Part shown: in pieces, positions 35,047-46,290 of the stretch
Numbering within the stretch: the first letter of the stretch is position 1
How the letters are laid out: every line of letters begins with the position of its first letter
DNA from: Coremacera marginata
Taxonomy: Eukaryota; Arthropoda; Insecta; Diptera; Sciomyzidae
Assembly: GCA_914767935.1 (NCBI GenBank)
Contig: OU612044.1
Span: 155,140,196-155,204,195 of the forward strand
Direction: 5' to 3'
Length of the DNA: 64,000 nucleotides
The notes under the pieces: generated by a model
The model's input: the letters and a program-made list of their open reading frames with translations, nothing else
Told to the model about the DNA's origin: nothing
Database searches by the model: none
Translations under genes and position numbers: made by a program

Positions 35047-36060
35047 AGAAAAATGTTTGTGTCTGGCATTGTGTTGTTGTCTGTATCTCGCGTAGACATC
35101 AAAAATTACAACAACTTGTCATATCATATTTTAATTTGGAAAAAAAAACATTAGTTGTAACCTTCATAGAATCGATTGAAAAAGATATTGATATCAAGTC
35201 CTTTGTATTCATAACAAAACAAAAACATTGAACTCATGATAGTGAAATTGTTATTAGGAACAAAGTAAAACAAGATTCAACTAAGATTTCTTACTTTTAT
35301 TTTTAATAATGTTTATTTACATTTTACAAAGCTGAATTTTTCACCACATTATCAACACTTCAAATAAATGTGAAGCGTTAATAGATAAAAAAGTTAATTA
35401 AAACCTTAAAAATCATTATTTATAAGTAAAATGACGGTCGAATTTTTTTCTTATCACGTGTTTGTATTGTACGTCCAACTTTATGATTAATGGAGATTGA
35501 CAAAATAGTAATGAAAACTTTTGCTAAATCGCAAACTTAGAATGAAAGTGGCCTAACTCATAATTCCAGTAACTTCTAATATTGCTATAAGCTGACCTTA
35601 AAATGCGTACTCTAAAACCCTCAGGTGAAAAAGAGCCGGAATTATGACTAAGAAGGGTATATAAATTTAGTCAACACTATACTTTCTTGAAGGCTTTCTT
35701 GCTTATTTCCCACCAATTGCAATTCTTTAGTTAGGGCACTTTTATTCAAAGGGAGCGAAATATTGTCATCATGTTGGAAAATAGTTTTTTACAATCTTCG
35801 ATTGTTCTATTTAGTAAACAATCGTCATTTTAATAAAAGAGTTGGAAACTTATCATTGATAAATTGTTAGTAATATTCACCTTGAAAAAAATAATATAGG
35901 TTATAGGTATAGTCTACACAGAAAAAAATGAATTGTATAAAATTATATTCAAATTTCACAAAGTAATAAAAATTTAAGCAAACAATTACTGTTTGTTCCA
36001 GTAATACCATAACATGGAATAAATTATGGAACCATAGTCATAAATTCTGTCAAAAAAGGA
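35047..36060. other. AT-rich upstream flank of lipocalin 2
   Basis: No gene is seen. TACACAGAAAAAAATG near 35925 resembles the CAC-AGAAAA termini of other elements here, but no partner end was found. Confidence 0.35.
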
Positions 36061-36074
36061 GCGGGAATTTGTAT

Positions 36075-36475
36075 GAATCATTTGAATTTATTGTATTGCG
36101 TTCAAAGTAGGCCCCTTCCGCTAGATACACTTATGGCAATGAATAATCTTATCATCAAAACATTTTTCAAACACATTTTCCAGAATCAACTTCAGTCCTC
36201 ACCACAAATTCTCTTTAATATGTTCTATCGAATGAAAATGGGTGATTCGTAGTAGTAATTTGAGTTTTGTAGAGTGAAAAAAGTCATCCGGAAACGTATC
36301 ATGTGAATACTGATGGTTATTCGATGATATTTGTTGAGTTTTTGGTCAGAAATTCGTTCACAATGATAGCCTTGTGAGAGGTGCGTTATAGTAGTGCAAC
36401 ATCCCTGAGTTTTTTTTCCACAAACCGGACCTTTTTCGACAAATTTGCTCTCTCAGTAATAATGCGTTTTATGAA
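36075..36475 (-). pseudogene. Mariner-like transposase 3' fragment
   Basis: Minus-strand frames contain KAIIVNEFLTKNSTNIIE, then (other frames) FFHSTKLKLLLRITHFHSI, EHIKENLW, LENVFEKCFDDKIIHCHK and CHKCVSSGRGLL. This is the order of the mariner C-terminal third: the region after HDNA with EFL..N.TNII, then DFFLFPKLK and the closing KC...W..RW.KCI...G..F. At least three frameshifts or stops are present, and the two upstream catalytic Asp regions are missing or unreadable. The fragment ends at a G-run. Confidence 0.75.
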
Positions 36476-36478
36476 TGC

Positions 36479-36496
36479 GGGGGGGGGGGGGGGGGG
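36479..36496. repeat. (G)18 homopolymer
   Basis: Uninterrupted run of about 18 G on the plus strand; its length is probably variable. Confidence 0.9.
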
Positions 36497-36499
36497 TCT

Positions 36500-38604
36500 G
36501 AATTGACTCGTTCTACCATTACGCTATTGATTTTTTGAAGAAAACTCAGGTCTTTCAGAACTAGTCGAGTGGATAATTTTTACAAGTCCTTGCAGCGGAC
36601 TTTTCAAATGATCATTTCCTAGTACTTTTTTGACAGATTGTATGGAAAAAAATCGAATTGGCCATTTCAGCCATTTTTCAGGACATTTTTCTGTTAATCA
36701 ATTTGTGATGTGCGTGTCATTAGTGTTTGTACACAAATAATCTGGAACTGGAACTACAACTTTTATGCCGAATCCTAACGGCTCATGTTCTCAAGAAGCT
36801 TTAAATTTTTTACTCTCTGAGGTTTGTAAACTTGGCGATTATAGGCAAATTCAGTTAAAACGTGTTATTTATACAGTTAAATGGCGAAAAGTACGGAGAT
36901 GAACTATAGAAAATTCTGAAACGAAGTGTAAAAAAAGTTGACATTGTAAAAAATACGGGGAAGTTATTCGATATTTTGAGAAGGATACTATTCAATTATT
37001 ACAATGTACCAAATTTCATATAACAGTGTACAAATTCAGCTCCAGTGAACTGTTAGCAATTCATAAAAAGCATTTTGCTTTCAATTGTTTTTAACGCCAG
37101 CAATAGCTCTATGGAAGTGCGTTGCGCTGACATGCGAGTGTCGCCAAAGACACAGTTCGTATTATAGAACAGCTTGAGTTCATTTAAATGGGGTTTCAAA
37201 TGCCTCGTCAATATACGAGCTACGAATGTGCCTTCTGCTTAAAACCAATCACTGTGGATACGAATGCCGTAGAGTATGAGTGCTCGCGATTACGAATGCC
37301 TGAGACACAAGAATGACCAACGAAGCAATACATGAGCAACATTCGTCAAAAGCAAGGAAAATATATTGTCATGTCATCTCATGTCCATTTGCACCAATAA
37401 GAAATGTTTATTGAAATCAAAAAATCGTTGTTCCTTCACCGAAAAACATTCAATAATAGTTTGTTGTACGAAAACAACAAAAATTCATGCAGCTGCACAC
37501 TCGAGCTTTAAGCGAATGATCCGAATGTCTGCTTTGCCTGGTTGGTGACTTTCAATCGTGACAAACTGTGCTTAGCAGCAATCGTTGTTTACGAACTCGA
37601 GCTTTTTGTGTGCGATTGTGGCTGACGACGACTGTTACTCGAGTGGAATGTTTCAATAGTTGTAATGTTCTTTCTGCTAAACACCCATACCTATGACATT
37701 TAAATTTCTCGAAAATATGCTCAGAAGTTGCTCTAATTAATTTACTTTATCGTTTTTGGATTGTATTTTCTATTTTAATGAATGGCGAATAGTCTAGTAA
37801 AAACTTCTGTGAAGATAGCCCAAAATCTTCAGCCCAACGTTTTGCTCAATTAGTGTAAAATTCTCAAAATTTCATAATATGTGTGAAAGTAGAGGGGCGC
37901 CATAATTACAGTTCGCCTGCTCCTTCGAAATTCACTATGATCGTCACATAAAATTATGCATATATTTTTAACAGTGAATGTTATGCTAGTCATATGTTTA
38001 CTATTGATGTCAATTTGACTGTCTGGAAAATATTTTTTATAATCAATCTTATATTAAAATTTTGCAAATATTAAGCCAAATTTTTGCAACTGCAATTTTC
38101 AAAGAGTATATATCAAATACGTTGGAGAATCTAAAATAAGGAAGATAATATTAAAATCTTCGTAGGCTGATTTTTTTTATTGTAGTTTTAAACTGAACTT
38201 TCATTTATTTGCAAAATTTTTTCGAAAGAAAAGAAATCGACCCTAAAAACAAATTCCAATAGTATAGTATGGCTAATATGGCATTGCATATATTAATGAT
38301 TCTTATTTAAAAATCTTTTAAACCAATTAGAAATTTTTAAGCCAATTTTACTTTATCTTCTTATTTATCCAGAACTAGGAAATGAAATTGTGTTTTGAAA
38401 AGATATTTAAGTCTTATTAAAAACAAAAAAAAAAAATCTAGATTATACTGTGAAATATTATAATTGGGGTTATATTTCTATAAACTGAAATATAATTATT
38501 GAAATTGTTATAATATATGACTAGCTTAGATTCAAAAAAGTCTAAAACCTTGGTAAATAACGGAGCATGTAAAAATTGACATTTTTGACGTTCATTAAAA
38601 TGAC
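36500..38604. other. Mostly unique sequence, nothing identified
   Basis: 37050-37650 is less AT-rich than its surroundings and has short repeated TACGAATG/ACGAATGCC motifs. No exon with splice support was found. Possible intronic control DNA, by inference only. Confidence 0.35.
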
Positions 38605-41120
38605 TTGTATTGTATTTGTATTATATTTGTATTGTATTTGTATTGTATTTGTATTGTATTTGTATTGTTTTTGTATTGTATTTGTATTGTATTTGTATTG
38701 TATTTGTATTGTTTTTGTATTGTATTGGTATTGTATTTGTATTGTATTTGTATTGTATTTGTATTGTTTTTGTATTGTATTTGTATTGTATTTGTATTGT
38801 ATTTGTATTGTTTTTGTATTGTATTTGTATTGTATTTGTATTGTTTTTGTATTGTATTTGTATTGTATTTGTATTGTATTTGTATTGTTTTTGTATTGTA
38901 TTTGTATTGTATTTGTATTGTATTTGTTTTGTATTTGTATTGTTTTTGCATTGTATTTGTATTGTATTTGTATTGTATTTGTATTGTATTTGTATTGTAT
39001 TTGTATTGTATTTGTATTGTATTTGTATTGTATTTGTATTGTATTTGTATTGTATTTGTATTGTATTTGTATTGTATTTGTATTGTATTTGTATTGTATT
39101 TGTATTGTATTTGTATTGTATTTGTATTGTATTTGTATTGTATTTGTATTGTATTTGTATTGTATTTGTATTGTATTTGTATTGTATTTGTATTGTATTT
39201 TTATTGTATTTGTATTGTATTTGTATTGTATTTGTATTGTATTTGTATTGTATTTGTATTGTATTTGTATTGTATTTGTATTGTATTTGTATTGTATTTG
39301 TATTGTATTTTGTATTGTATTTGTATTGTATTTTTATTGTATTTGTATTGTATTTGTATTGTATTTGTATTGTATTTGTATTGTATTTGTATTGTATTTG
39401 TATTGTATTTGTATTGTATTTGTATTGTATTTGTATTGTATTTGTATTGTATTTGTATTGTATTTGTATTGTATTTGTATTGTATTTGTATTGTATTTGT
39501 ATTGTATTTGTATTGTAGTATTGTATTGTATTGTATTGTATTGTATTTGTATTGTATTTGTATTGCATTGTATTGTATTTGTATTGTATTTGTATTGTAT
39601 TTGTATTGTATTTGTATTGTATTTGTATTGTATTTGTATTGTATTTGTATTGTATTTGTATTGTATTTGTATTGTATTTGTATTGTATTTGTATTTGTAT
39701 TTGTATTTGAATTTGTATTTGTATTTTTTTTTGTATTTGTATTTGTATTTGTATTTGTATTTGTATTTGTATTTGTATTTGTATTTGTATTTGTATTTGT
39801 ATTTGTATTTGTATTTGTATTTGTATTTGTATTTGTATTTGTATTTGTATTTGTATTTGTATTTGTATTTGTATTTGTATTTGTATTTGTATTTGTATTT
39901 GTATTTGTATTTGTATTTGTATTTGTATTTGTATTTGTATTTGTATTTGTATTTGTATTTGTATTTGTATTTGTATTTGTATTTGTATTTGTATTTGTAT
40001 TTGTGTTTGTATTTGTATTTGTATTTGTATTTGTATTTGTATTTGTATTTGTATTTGTATTTGTATTTGTATTTGTATTTGTATTTGTATTTGTATTTGT
40101 ATTTGTATTTGTATTTGTATTTGTATTTGTATTTGTATTTGTATTTGTATTTGTATTTGTATTTGTATTTGTATTTGTATTTGTATTTGTATTTGTATTT
40201 GTATTTGTATTTGTATTTGTATTTGTATTTGTATTTGTATTTGTATTTGTATTTGTATTTGTATTTGTATTTGTATTTGTATTTGTATTTGTATTTGTAT
40301 TTGTATTTGTATTTGTATTTGTATTTGTATTTGTAGTGTATTGTATTTGTAATTGTATTGATTTGTATTGTATTGTATTTTGTATTGTATTTTATTTGTA
40401 TATGTATTTGTATTTGAATTTGTATTTGTATTTGTATTTGTATTTGTATTTGTATTTGTATTTGTATTTGTATTTGTATTTGTATTTGTATTTGTATTTG
40501 TATTTGTATTTGTATTTGTATTTGTATTTGTATTTGTATTTGTATTTGTATTTGTATTTGTATTTGTATTTGTATTTGTATTTGTATTTGTATTTGTATT
40601 TGTATTTGTATTTGTATTTGTATTTGTATTTGTATTTGTATTTGTATTTGTATTTGTGTTTGTATTTGTATTTGTATTTGTATTTGTATTTGTATTTGTA
40701 TTTGTATTTGTATTTGTGTTTGTGTTTGTATTTGTATTTGTATTTGTATTTGTATTTGTATTTGTATTTGTATTTGTATTTGTATTTGTATTTGTATTTG
40801 TATTTGTATTTGTATTTGTATTTGTATTTGTATTTGTATTTGTATTTGTATTTGTATTTGTATTTGTATTTGTATTTGTATTTGTATTTGTATTTGTATT
40901 TGTATTTGTATTTGTATTTGTATTTGTATTTGTATTTGTATTTGTATTTGTATTTGTATTTGTATTTGTATTTGTATTTGTATTTGTATTTGTATTTGTA
41001 TTTGTATTTGTATTTGTATTTGTAATTGTATTTGTATTTGTATTTGTATATGTATTTGTATTTGTATTTGCATTTGTATTGTATTGTAATTTTATTGTAT
41101 TTGTAATGTATTTGTAGTAT
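38605..41120. repeat. 2.5 kb simple-repeat array: 11-mer TATTGTATTTG then 6-mer TATTTG
   Basis: 38605 to about 39690 is a near-perfect 11 bp repeat TATTGTATTTG (TATTG + TATTTG) with scattered variants such as GTTTTTG. 39690-40332 and 40396-41070 are the pure hexamer TATTTG, separated by a mixed 63 bp spacer. The last 50 bp are degraded. All six frames stay open for hundreds of codons only because the repeat has no stop codon in most frames. The long low-complexity frames (for example 806 codons of LYCICIVFV then FVFV/LYLY) are not genes. Confidence 0.97.
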
Positions 41121-42101
41121 TTGAAGAGTCAAACAATTTTTGCTGACAGTTAGAGACAGTTAGAGAAGGAAATCATTTCACGACAAGCGATTTAATTCGA
41201 ACTCGAGTATTAATAATTGCTACAAAAATTTTAAATTTTTTGTGTTTTAAAAATGATGGGATTTAAAAATGTAATTTTGAAAATAACGTGTTTTTAGTTT
41301 TGGTATTTTTTTTTTTTTTCTGTGATCAGGTGTAGAAAACCTACAACTCTCGGAATTATATTATTTAATTTATTTAAGTGAATAACTAACTTCCTCTGAG
41401 AAAAAAAAAATCAACTTTGACAAATAGAAAAAATACGTTAGGAATGCACATTCGAGAATCCAAGTCATTTCATGTTATTCGTCTATTAACGAGTTTTGAT
41501 CTTGAATTGCCATAAATTTTGATATCACTATCATTTTGCATTTTTGCACCAATTAAATGAAGAAATTATTTAAAATTCTTGTGGTTAAATACACATAAGT
41601 TGATAAAATTATGAGTAGCTACAAATTAATAATATCGATACCGATAAGTATCTAAGATTGTATAAATAATTTCTGATAATGAAAGAATTTAATTTTAATA
41701 TTGATGACTCACTTCAAAAAAAGTTGGTAGAAAGTCTGAAATATTTAAATAAGCTATCAGCACTTCAAATGCAGATAGAGTTTTCGGTATTTGAAGTACT
41801 GAACTGCATTGTTATCAAGTTGCAACAATAGTAAACAAATTTGAGCCTCAAAAGTTTTCAAATTTAATATGAAATAATTAAAATTTGTTAGATAGACACG
41901 AGCGAATGGTCAGTCACATGAGCACTTGGCCGAATTTATCTTCGTTGTCCAACAATATTAAATTAAAATAGATAAGAATAAGTACATCACAAGTTTATGA
42001 AAGAGTCATAAAATTTATTATTCATACTTATAAGAATTTCCTTATATGATATTTTTATTGTTCTACTAAAAAACTCGTGTTTTATTATTGTCTACTTTTA
42101 G
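41121..42101. other. AT-rich intron end before the ZP exon
   Basis: No element is recognised; it leads into the acceptor at 42101. Confidence 0.4.
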
Positions 42102-42282
42102 CTGATATAGACGAACCCGCGCCCAAGCCAAGCATTGAGCCAACAGTACGAATTAAATGTCTCTCGGGCTCTATGTTGATTACTATCAAGGATGCACCGT
42201 CTAATCAAGAGACAGGCATGTTCAGTGGCATGGTGTATCCCAAAGGTTTATCCAAAAACTCCAGCTGTCTCACCGAATATAG
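42102..42282 (+). CDS. ZP-domain protein gene, third coding exon (start of ZP-N domain)
   Basis: This exon is bounded by acceptor ctacttttag and donor GTGAGTGC. It encodes residues 32-91 of the joined protein: an acidic/proline linker (DIDEPAPKPSIEP) and then the ZP-N start VRIKCLSGSMLITIKDA, with GMFSGMVYPKGLSKNSSC further on. The hydrophobic strand after the first Cys (C51), the G-x-V-Y-x-K-G-L-like segment and the second Cys (C87) are typical of insect ZP proteins. These are single-pass apical matrix proteins that shape cuticle and epidermal cells; the transmembrane end would be encoded beyond the window. NSS (residues 84-86) is a possible glycosylation sequon. I cannot say which fly ZP paralogue this is, so no symbol is given. 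Confidence 0.85.
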
Positions 42283-42347
42283 GTGAGTGCCAAGAATTTT
42301 AAGAGCTTTTTTTTTAATGTTATGAAAAAAACATCTGATTCTTGCAG

Positions 42348-42414
42348 GGACCATGAGGGGCCATTAAGATATAAATTGCCATTGCGCAGCTGCAATACGA
42401 TGCCACAAGAGACG
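42348..42414 (+). CDS. ZP-domain protein gene, fourth coding exon (ZP-N continued)
   Basis: The exon follows a 65-base intron (acceptor ttcttgcag, 42347) and ends at donor GTGAGTTT. With the split Arg codon it encodes R + DHEGPLRYKLPLRSCNTMPQET (residues 92-114) and stops in phase 0. The LRYKLPLRSCNTMPQE segment, with a third Cys (C107), continues the ZP-N domain. The rest of the ZP domain, a furin-like site and a transmembrane helix would be expected next. I found no such exon between 42415 and 64000, so the following intron probably exceeds 21 kb or the gene is broken downstream. Confidence 0.83.
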
Positions 42415-42510
42415 GTGAGTTTATAGTAAAAATAAAAACATTAAAAATATAATTGAAACTAATAAAAATTCTCAAAACATAAATAGAAGTAAATGAACAT
42501 GATTATGACT

Positions 42511-43053
42511 ACCCTATAGGAACAAACTAACTTGTTTTTAAAAACAACTAATTAAAAAACTAGTTTAAAATAAACCAGTATATGAACTACTTTGAATTAT
42601 ATTAAGGCGGCATCCACTTCAATTGTAAATAGTTTTTATTGAATTATATATGATGTAATTGAAATACTACTTAAAAACAAGTGATTGATAAACTACTTTG
42701 AATTATATTAAGGCGGCAACTACTCTGATTTTGACATGTTTTAATTGCAACTTTTTATTAGATTACATGTTTATATATATTTAACCATGTTAATTCATCA
42801 AATATTATTAACTTTAGGCCATCAGTAATAGTTTTCAATTAGTTATTTTAAAGTAATTAAAAAAATAATTTAAATATAACTAATTTAACAAGTAGTTGAT
42901 AATATATGCAGACGAAAGTCAATTGACTTATTTAGCGGACATCACCATACAAAATAAGTTTTCTATGGAAAAAAGTCAGAATTTCAACTAGTTGTGGTTG
43001 ACAAAAAACTACTTTATCAACTACTTTTTAATTAGTTGATTTTCCTACAGGGT
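42511..43053. mobile_element. CCCTRTAGG element, short copy (543 bp)
   Basis: Ends are ACCCTATAGGAACAAACTAA and (inverted) ACCCTGTAGGAAAATCAACT, with TA at both borders. It aligns end to end, in inverse orientation, with the outer parts of 61171-62647. Shared blocks include AATTATATTAAGGCGGC (twice), AATATTTGATGAA and GCAGACGAAAGTCAATTGAC. It lacks the ~950 bp core of the long copy. No coding sequence. Confidence 0.85.
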
Positions 43054-43589
43054 AGGTCAAAATAAGACTTCTATCTAATACAAATGCAAAAAAACTTAAT
43101 GATGTTTTAAGCTCGTCTTACTTGACGTGGTATAAGAAAATTATTTTAAAATACAATAAAACTATTACATGCGTGGGCAGCGCGTGTTGAATCTTGTGCG
43201 AATTTTGAATGGTAACCATTAGTTTCATGTCAGTGGCTTCAAAATCTTCTTGTGTTGCTCATTTTTTTTTTATGTATACGCCTCTGCGTTTATTATTAAT
43301 TTAAGCTGTACAACTCAAACATATTTTCTAGAAAAACCATTAAATAAGAGTTCAAAAAATGTATTTAACCTTCGAGATTTTCGAGTAAGCAGTTCAGTGA
43401 ACCATGTGTCTCACTGAATTACATGGCACATGTAAATTATATTTAAGGCTTTTATGCATTGATTCATAATTTTTCATGTGAAATTGGCAGAACTCGGATT
43501 TCTAAAAATAAACGATCTTCTGCTTTTTTGTCTCAACTTTTATTTTTTCAAGTATTTTATTGCTTTTATAATGAAACTGAAAAAAAATA

Positions 43590-43745
43590 TATATATGGGG
43601 AATGGGGGACTGCCGACCGAAGTGAAAACTTAAAGTTATAAAAGAATTAAAATTTTCAAATTCATTGTAGCATCAAATCAGTCATATTTCAATCATATCA
43701 TTATATTTAAAAAAAGGATATAATAACCAAGCTAACCAAAGTTTT
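43590..43745. repeat. Dispersed repeat beginning GGGGGACTGCCGACC, copy 1
   Basis: GGGAATGGGGGACTGCCGACCGAAGT, ACTTAAAGTTATAAAA and AATTCATTGTAGCATCAAATCA match 52245-52400 (AAGGGGGACTGCCGACCCAAGT, CTTGAAGCTATGAAA, ATTTATTGTAGTTTCAAATCA). Confidence 0.7.
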
Positions 43746-43784
43746 TGAAATCGTTTCGAATTTTTTACGAATTACTTTCTTACT

Positions 43785-43965
43785 TAGGTGGTCGTAACAA
43801 CCCGTGTCCGGGTTGCCTCTGCCTTGCGCGCGCCTACTCCAATCGGATACACCAAGTGCGGTTAGGGCTTCCTCAGCCTGGTCCATCCATCGGAGGCATG
43901 GTCTCCCTCGTCGTCGTTGACCAGCGACCCTCGCCTCGAGCACCTTTTTCGCTAGAGCTTCGTCA
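43785..43965 (-). pseudogene. 3' end fragment of the same RTE-like retrotransposon family
   Basis: The minus-strand MLEARVAGQRRRGRPCLRWM and DQAEEALTALGVSDWSRRAQ match the C-terminus of the element at 18565-20485. Both copies end at the same TTAGGTGG(C/T)C-type boundary. Only about 180 bp remain, a typical result of 5' truncation during target-primed insertion. Confidence 0.85.
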
Positions 43966-45076
43966 TTTTTTACGAATATTTTACGAAAATCGTAAAGAAA
44001 ATCTTATAAAAGGGCTAACACGATGAAATCGGATTCTGAAACTGTAAATATTTGTAATAATGTTTAAAATAATAAATATTGAATAATCGCTCTTTCTAAT
44101 GGGATGCATTCAGTTTCAAAAAAATTGCAATTTACCTCTCATTTTTGCAGAAATACCCCAAAAAATGCGAATATAATTTTATTTTTTAATCGCGATTTTC
44201 TCGATCATACCGGATCTTGAGTGCATTGAAATGCACTTATAACGTGTTCCCGATGGTTCGATTTGAAAAATATGCAATGAGAAATTCTTTTTTCATCCCT
44301 CAAATTAAAAAAATGGCGTCCAATAGCACATTTTTTTTTGAGTATTCATTGTTACTTAATGTTTCGAGTAATGATAAAAAATTAACACTTAAGGGAGTAG
44401 TCCTGGTTGGAAGGCTGTTTTTGGACTCTTTTTGAAAAAATTCTCATTTGAAAACGCAAAGAGTTATTTGAATTCTGTTTTTTTTATTGTATTCAGAACA
44501 TATTAAATTAAATAAACATTTTTTTTTCGTTGTACGAGGGCTGTTGAAAAAGTTGTTGGCCTTCAAAGTTGACGTCGAAAAAAAGGGTATGCTGCTTGCG
44601 GCCCGGATAACTCGACTTTGGATCATCTGAAATGGAAAAAATAAACGGCGTTAGATCCAGTACAGATGTAATTCTAGTCCCTATCACAATCCTAATTTTG
44701 CGATTATTTTTTTAAAATGGCGGTCATTGAAAAATGAAAAACCGATTTTGGGTCTTTTTTTTTTAGTTTAGTGTAAAAAAAAAATAGTACAAATTTTTTA
44801 AAATTGTGATTGAAGTAGATACTAAAATGGTGAAAATTCTGCGTCGATTGCACTTTGTTTCATCAACATCGGTCTAGAACTAAGGGCGCAAACTGGGCCG
44901 CAAGCTCGAAAAACGTGGTTTCATATTAAGTTAATACTGCGTCGATTGCACTTGGTTTCATCAAAATCGGTTCAGTAGAACCGGAGAAAAGTGACTTCGA
45001 AGTTCAAAAACGTAATTTTGAAAAAAAAACAAAGAAAATTTTAGGCAATAAAACATTTTTTTTTCTTGTGAAATAC
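43966..45076. other. AT-rich sequence with a short repeated motif
   Basis: CTGCGTCGATTGCACTT(T/G)G(T)TTTCATCAA occurs near 44835 and 44938, so a ~100 bp unit is partly duplicated. It may belong to the Mutator-like element next to it. Confidence 0.4.
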
Positions 45077-45443
45077 TTACATATACCAATCTGCAATGCC
45101 AGCCCCATAAAGAACTTCTTCCTCTTCTTCAAAAAATGTGGACTCAGCAGCTCTTTGTACTCGTCGGGCAGTTCTACCTTCTTTTGATGCGGCCAGAGCT
45201 CTGGCTTCGGACCTTTTCAAACGTTCTTCGTTCCGAGACATGGCGAAATCATATGTGACGTTGCCAATCGGGATGCCCATTAGGTTCATTATTTGTAGTA
45301 TTGGCTGTGTAGTATAACGAGTTACTCACACCTCTGCCGATATCCATGAGGCCACAAAACGTGTTAATGCCTTTTGGCCCAATGCTTAAAAGCCTCATGG
45401 CAAAACTCAAGCGCCGGTTCATCAAACATGATTTTTCAACCAA
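45077..45443 (-). pseudogene. Mutator-like (MULE) transposase remnant
   Basis: Minus-strand MNRRLSFAMRLLSIGPKGIN followed by TFCGLMDIGRGVSNSLYY resembles the NRR..AMR.LG.G..GI..FC..MD segment of insect and hydra Mutator-like transposases. After a frame change, EERLKRSEARALAASKEGRT and FFEEEEEVLYGAGIAD resemble the end region, which closes with an E-G-x-x-Y-G/E-A-G motif. The long middle of the transposase is missing, so the fragment is internally deleted and inactive. The family assignment rests on recalled motif order and should be checked by a profile search. Confidence 0.5.
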
Positions 45444-45719
45444 AGACGACTAAAAAATATATGTAGTGGTCGGGCAAGCGCAGTGAACACCAATTTTGAA
45501 GCCAATTGCGATGCTTTTTTAAACTCGATTTTTCTTTCACATTTGGCACATATCATCAGATTAGCAATCTGCGAGAAAACTATATAAAACTCCAAAATGC
45601 AATTCTCCGTTTTGCTGTCAATGCTAATGTCTTCGTTTTCATTATTTTTAAATTTTTTTGCCGATGTACTTGTGAATTCGGTGTAATCATCTTTTTCGTG
45701 TTGGTTACCACGAAACTAG

Positions 45720-46290
45720 CAAAAAATTATACGGAAGGGGGGCGGTCTATTTTCACACTCTTAGGAGCTGCAGGGTTAATTAATATTTCACGACTTAGAA
45801 TTTTGCGTAATAATTGGGTTTTTTTTTAATGTATTTTGTTATTTATTTAATTTTCTTTTCAATGTCACCAAAAACATATCTTTAAAAATAAAAAAGTTGG
45901 TTGTATTAAAAAACTTATACTTATTAGAAAAGAACAGCCAACTTCTTTATTTTTTAAGATAAAATTGAATAAATTACAAAATTGATTTAAAAAAAATTTC
46001 ATTTATTAGGCGAAATTCTGAGAAATTTGCACTCAAAATTGAAATTTGGTAGTTTCAATCGATTGATTTCATCTTCACACGAGCACAGCTCGGTAACGGT
46101 TAAGTTGGTGGGGTTTCTTGAAATGCCGTTTGAAAGGTGATTTTATTGCCTTTATAATGAGCTATCAAAATAAGTTTTATGTAAGTAAGTTATTTTGCTA
46201 GAAACAATAATGCAAACCAAAGTCGTGAAATATTAACACTGTAGCTCCTAAGGATGTGAAAATAGAACCCCCCCCCCTCCCTCCCTTTCA
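45720..46290. mobile_element. ~570 bp foldback element
   Basis: The left arm (about 45725-45800: GGGGGGCGGTCTATTTTCACACTC, TTAGGAGCTGCAGGGTTAAT, TAATATTTCACGACTTAG) is repeated inverted at about 46205-46285 (GTCGTGAAATATTAACACTG, TAGCTCCTAAGGATGTGAAAATAGAACCCCCC). The ~400 bp between them has no coding frame of note. Confidence 0.8.

Larger units (their letters stand above)
10365..42101 (+). other. Giant intron (~31.7 kb) of the ZP-domain gene
   Basis: This is the inferred intron between phase-1 junctions at 10364 and 42102. It holds two complete antisense lipocalin genes (27520-28394 and 34132-34955), many transposon remnants and the 2.5 kb simple-repeat array at 38605-41120. Its limits rest on splice consensus and reading-frame agreement only. 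Confidence 0.6.

Noticed and set aside
38576..41132. Very long open frames (up to 806 codons) on both strands
   Set aside because: They are translations of the TATTGTATTTG/TATTTG simple repeat, which lacks stop codons in most frames; no start context, domain or splice evidence.
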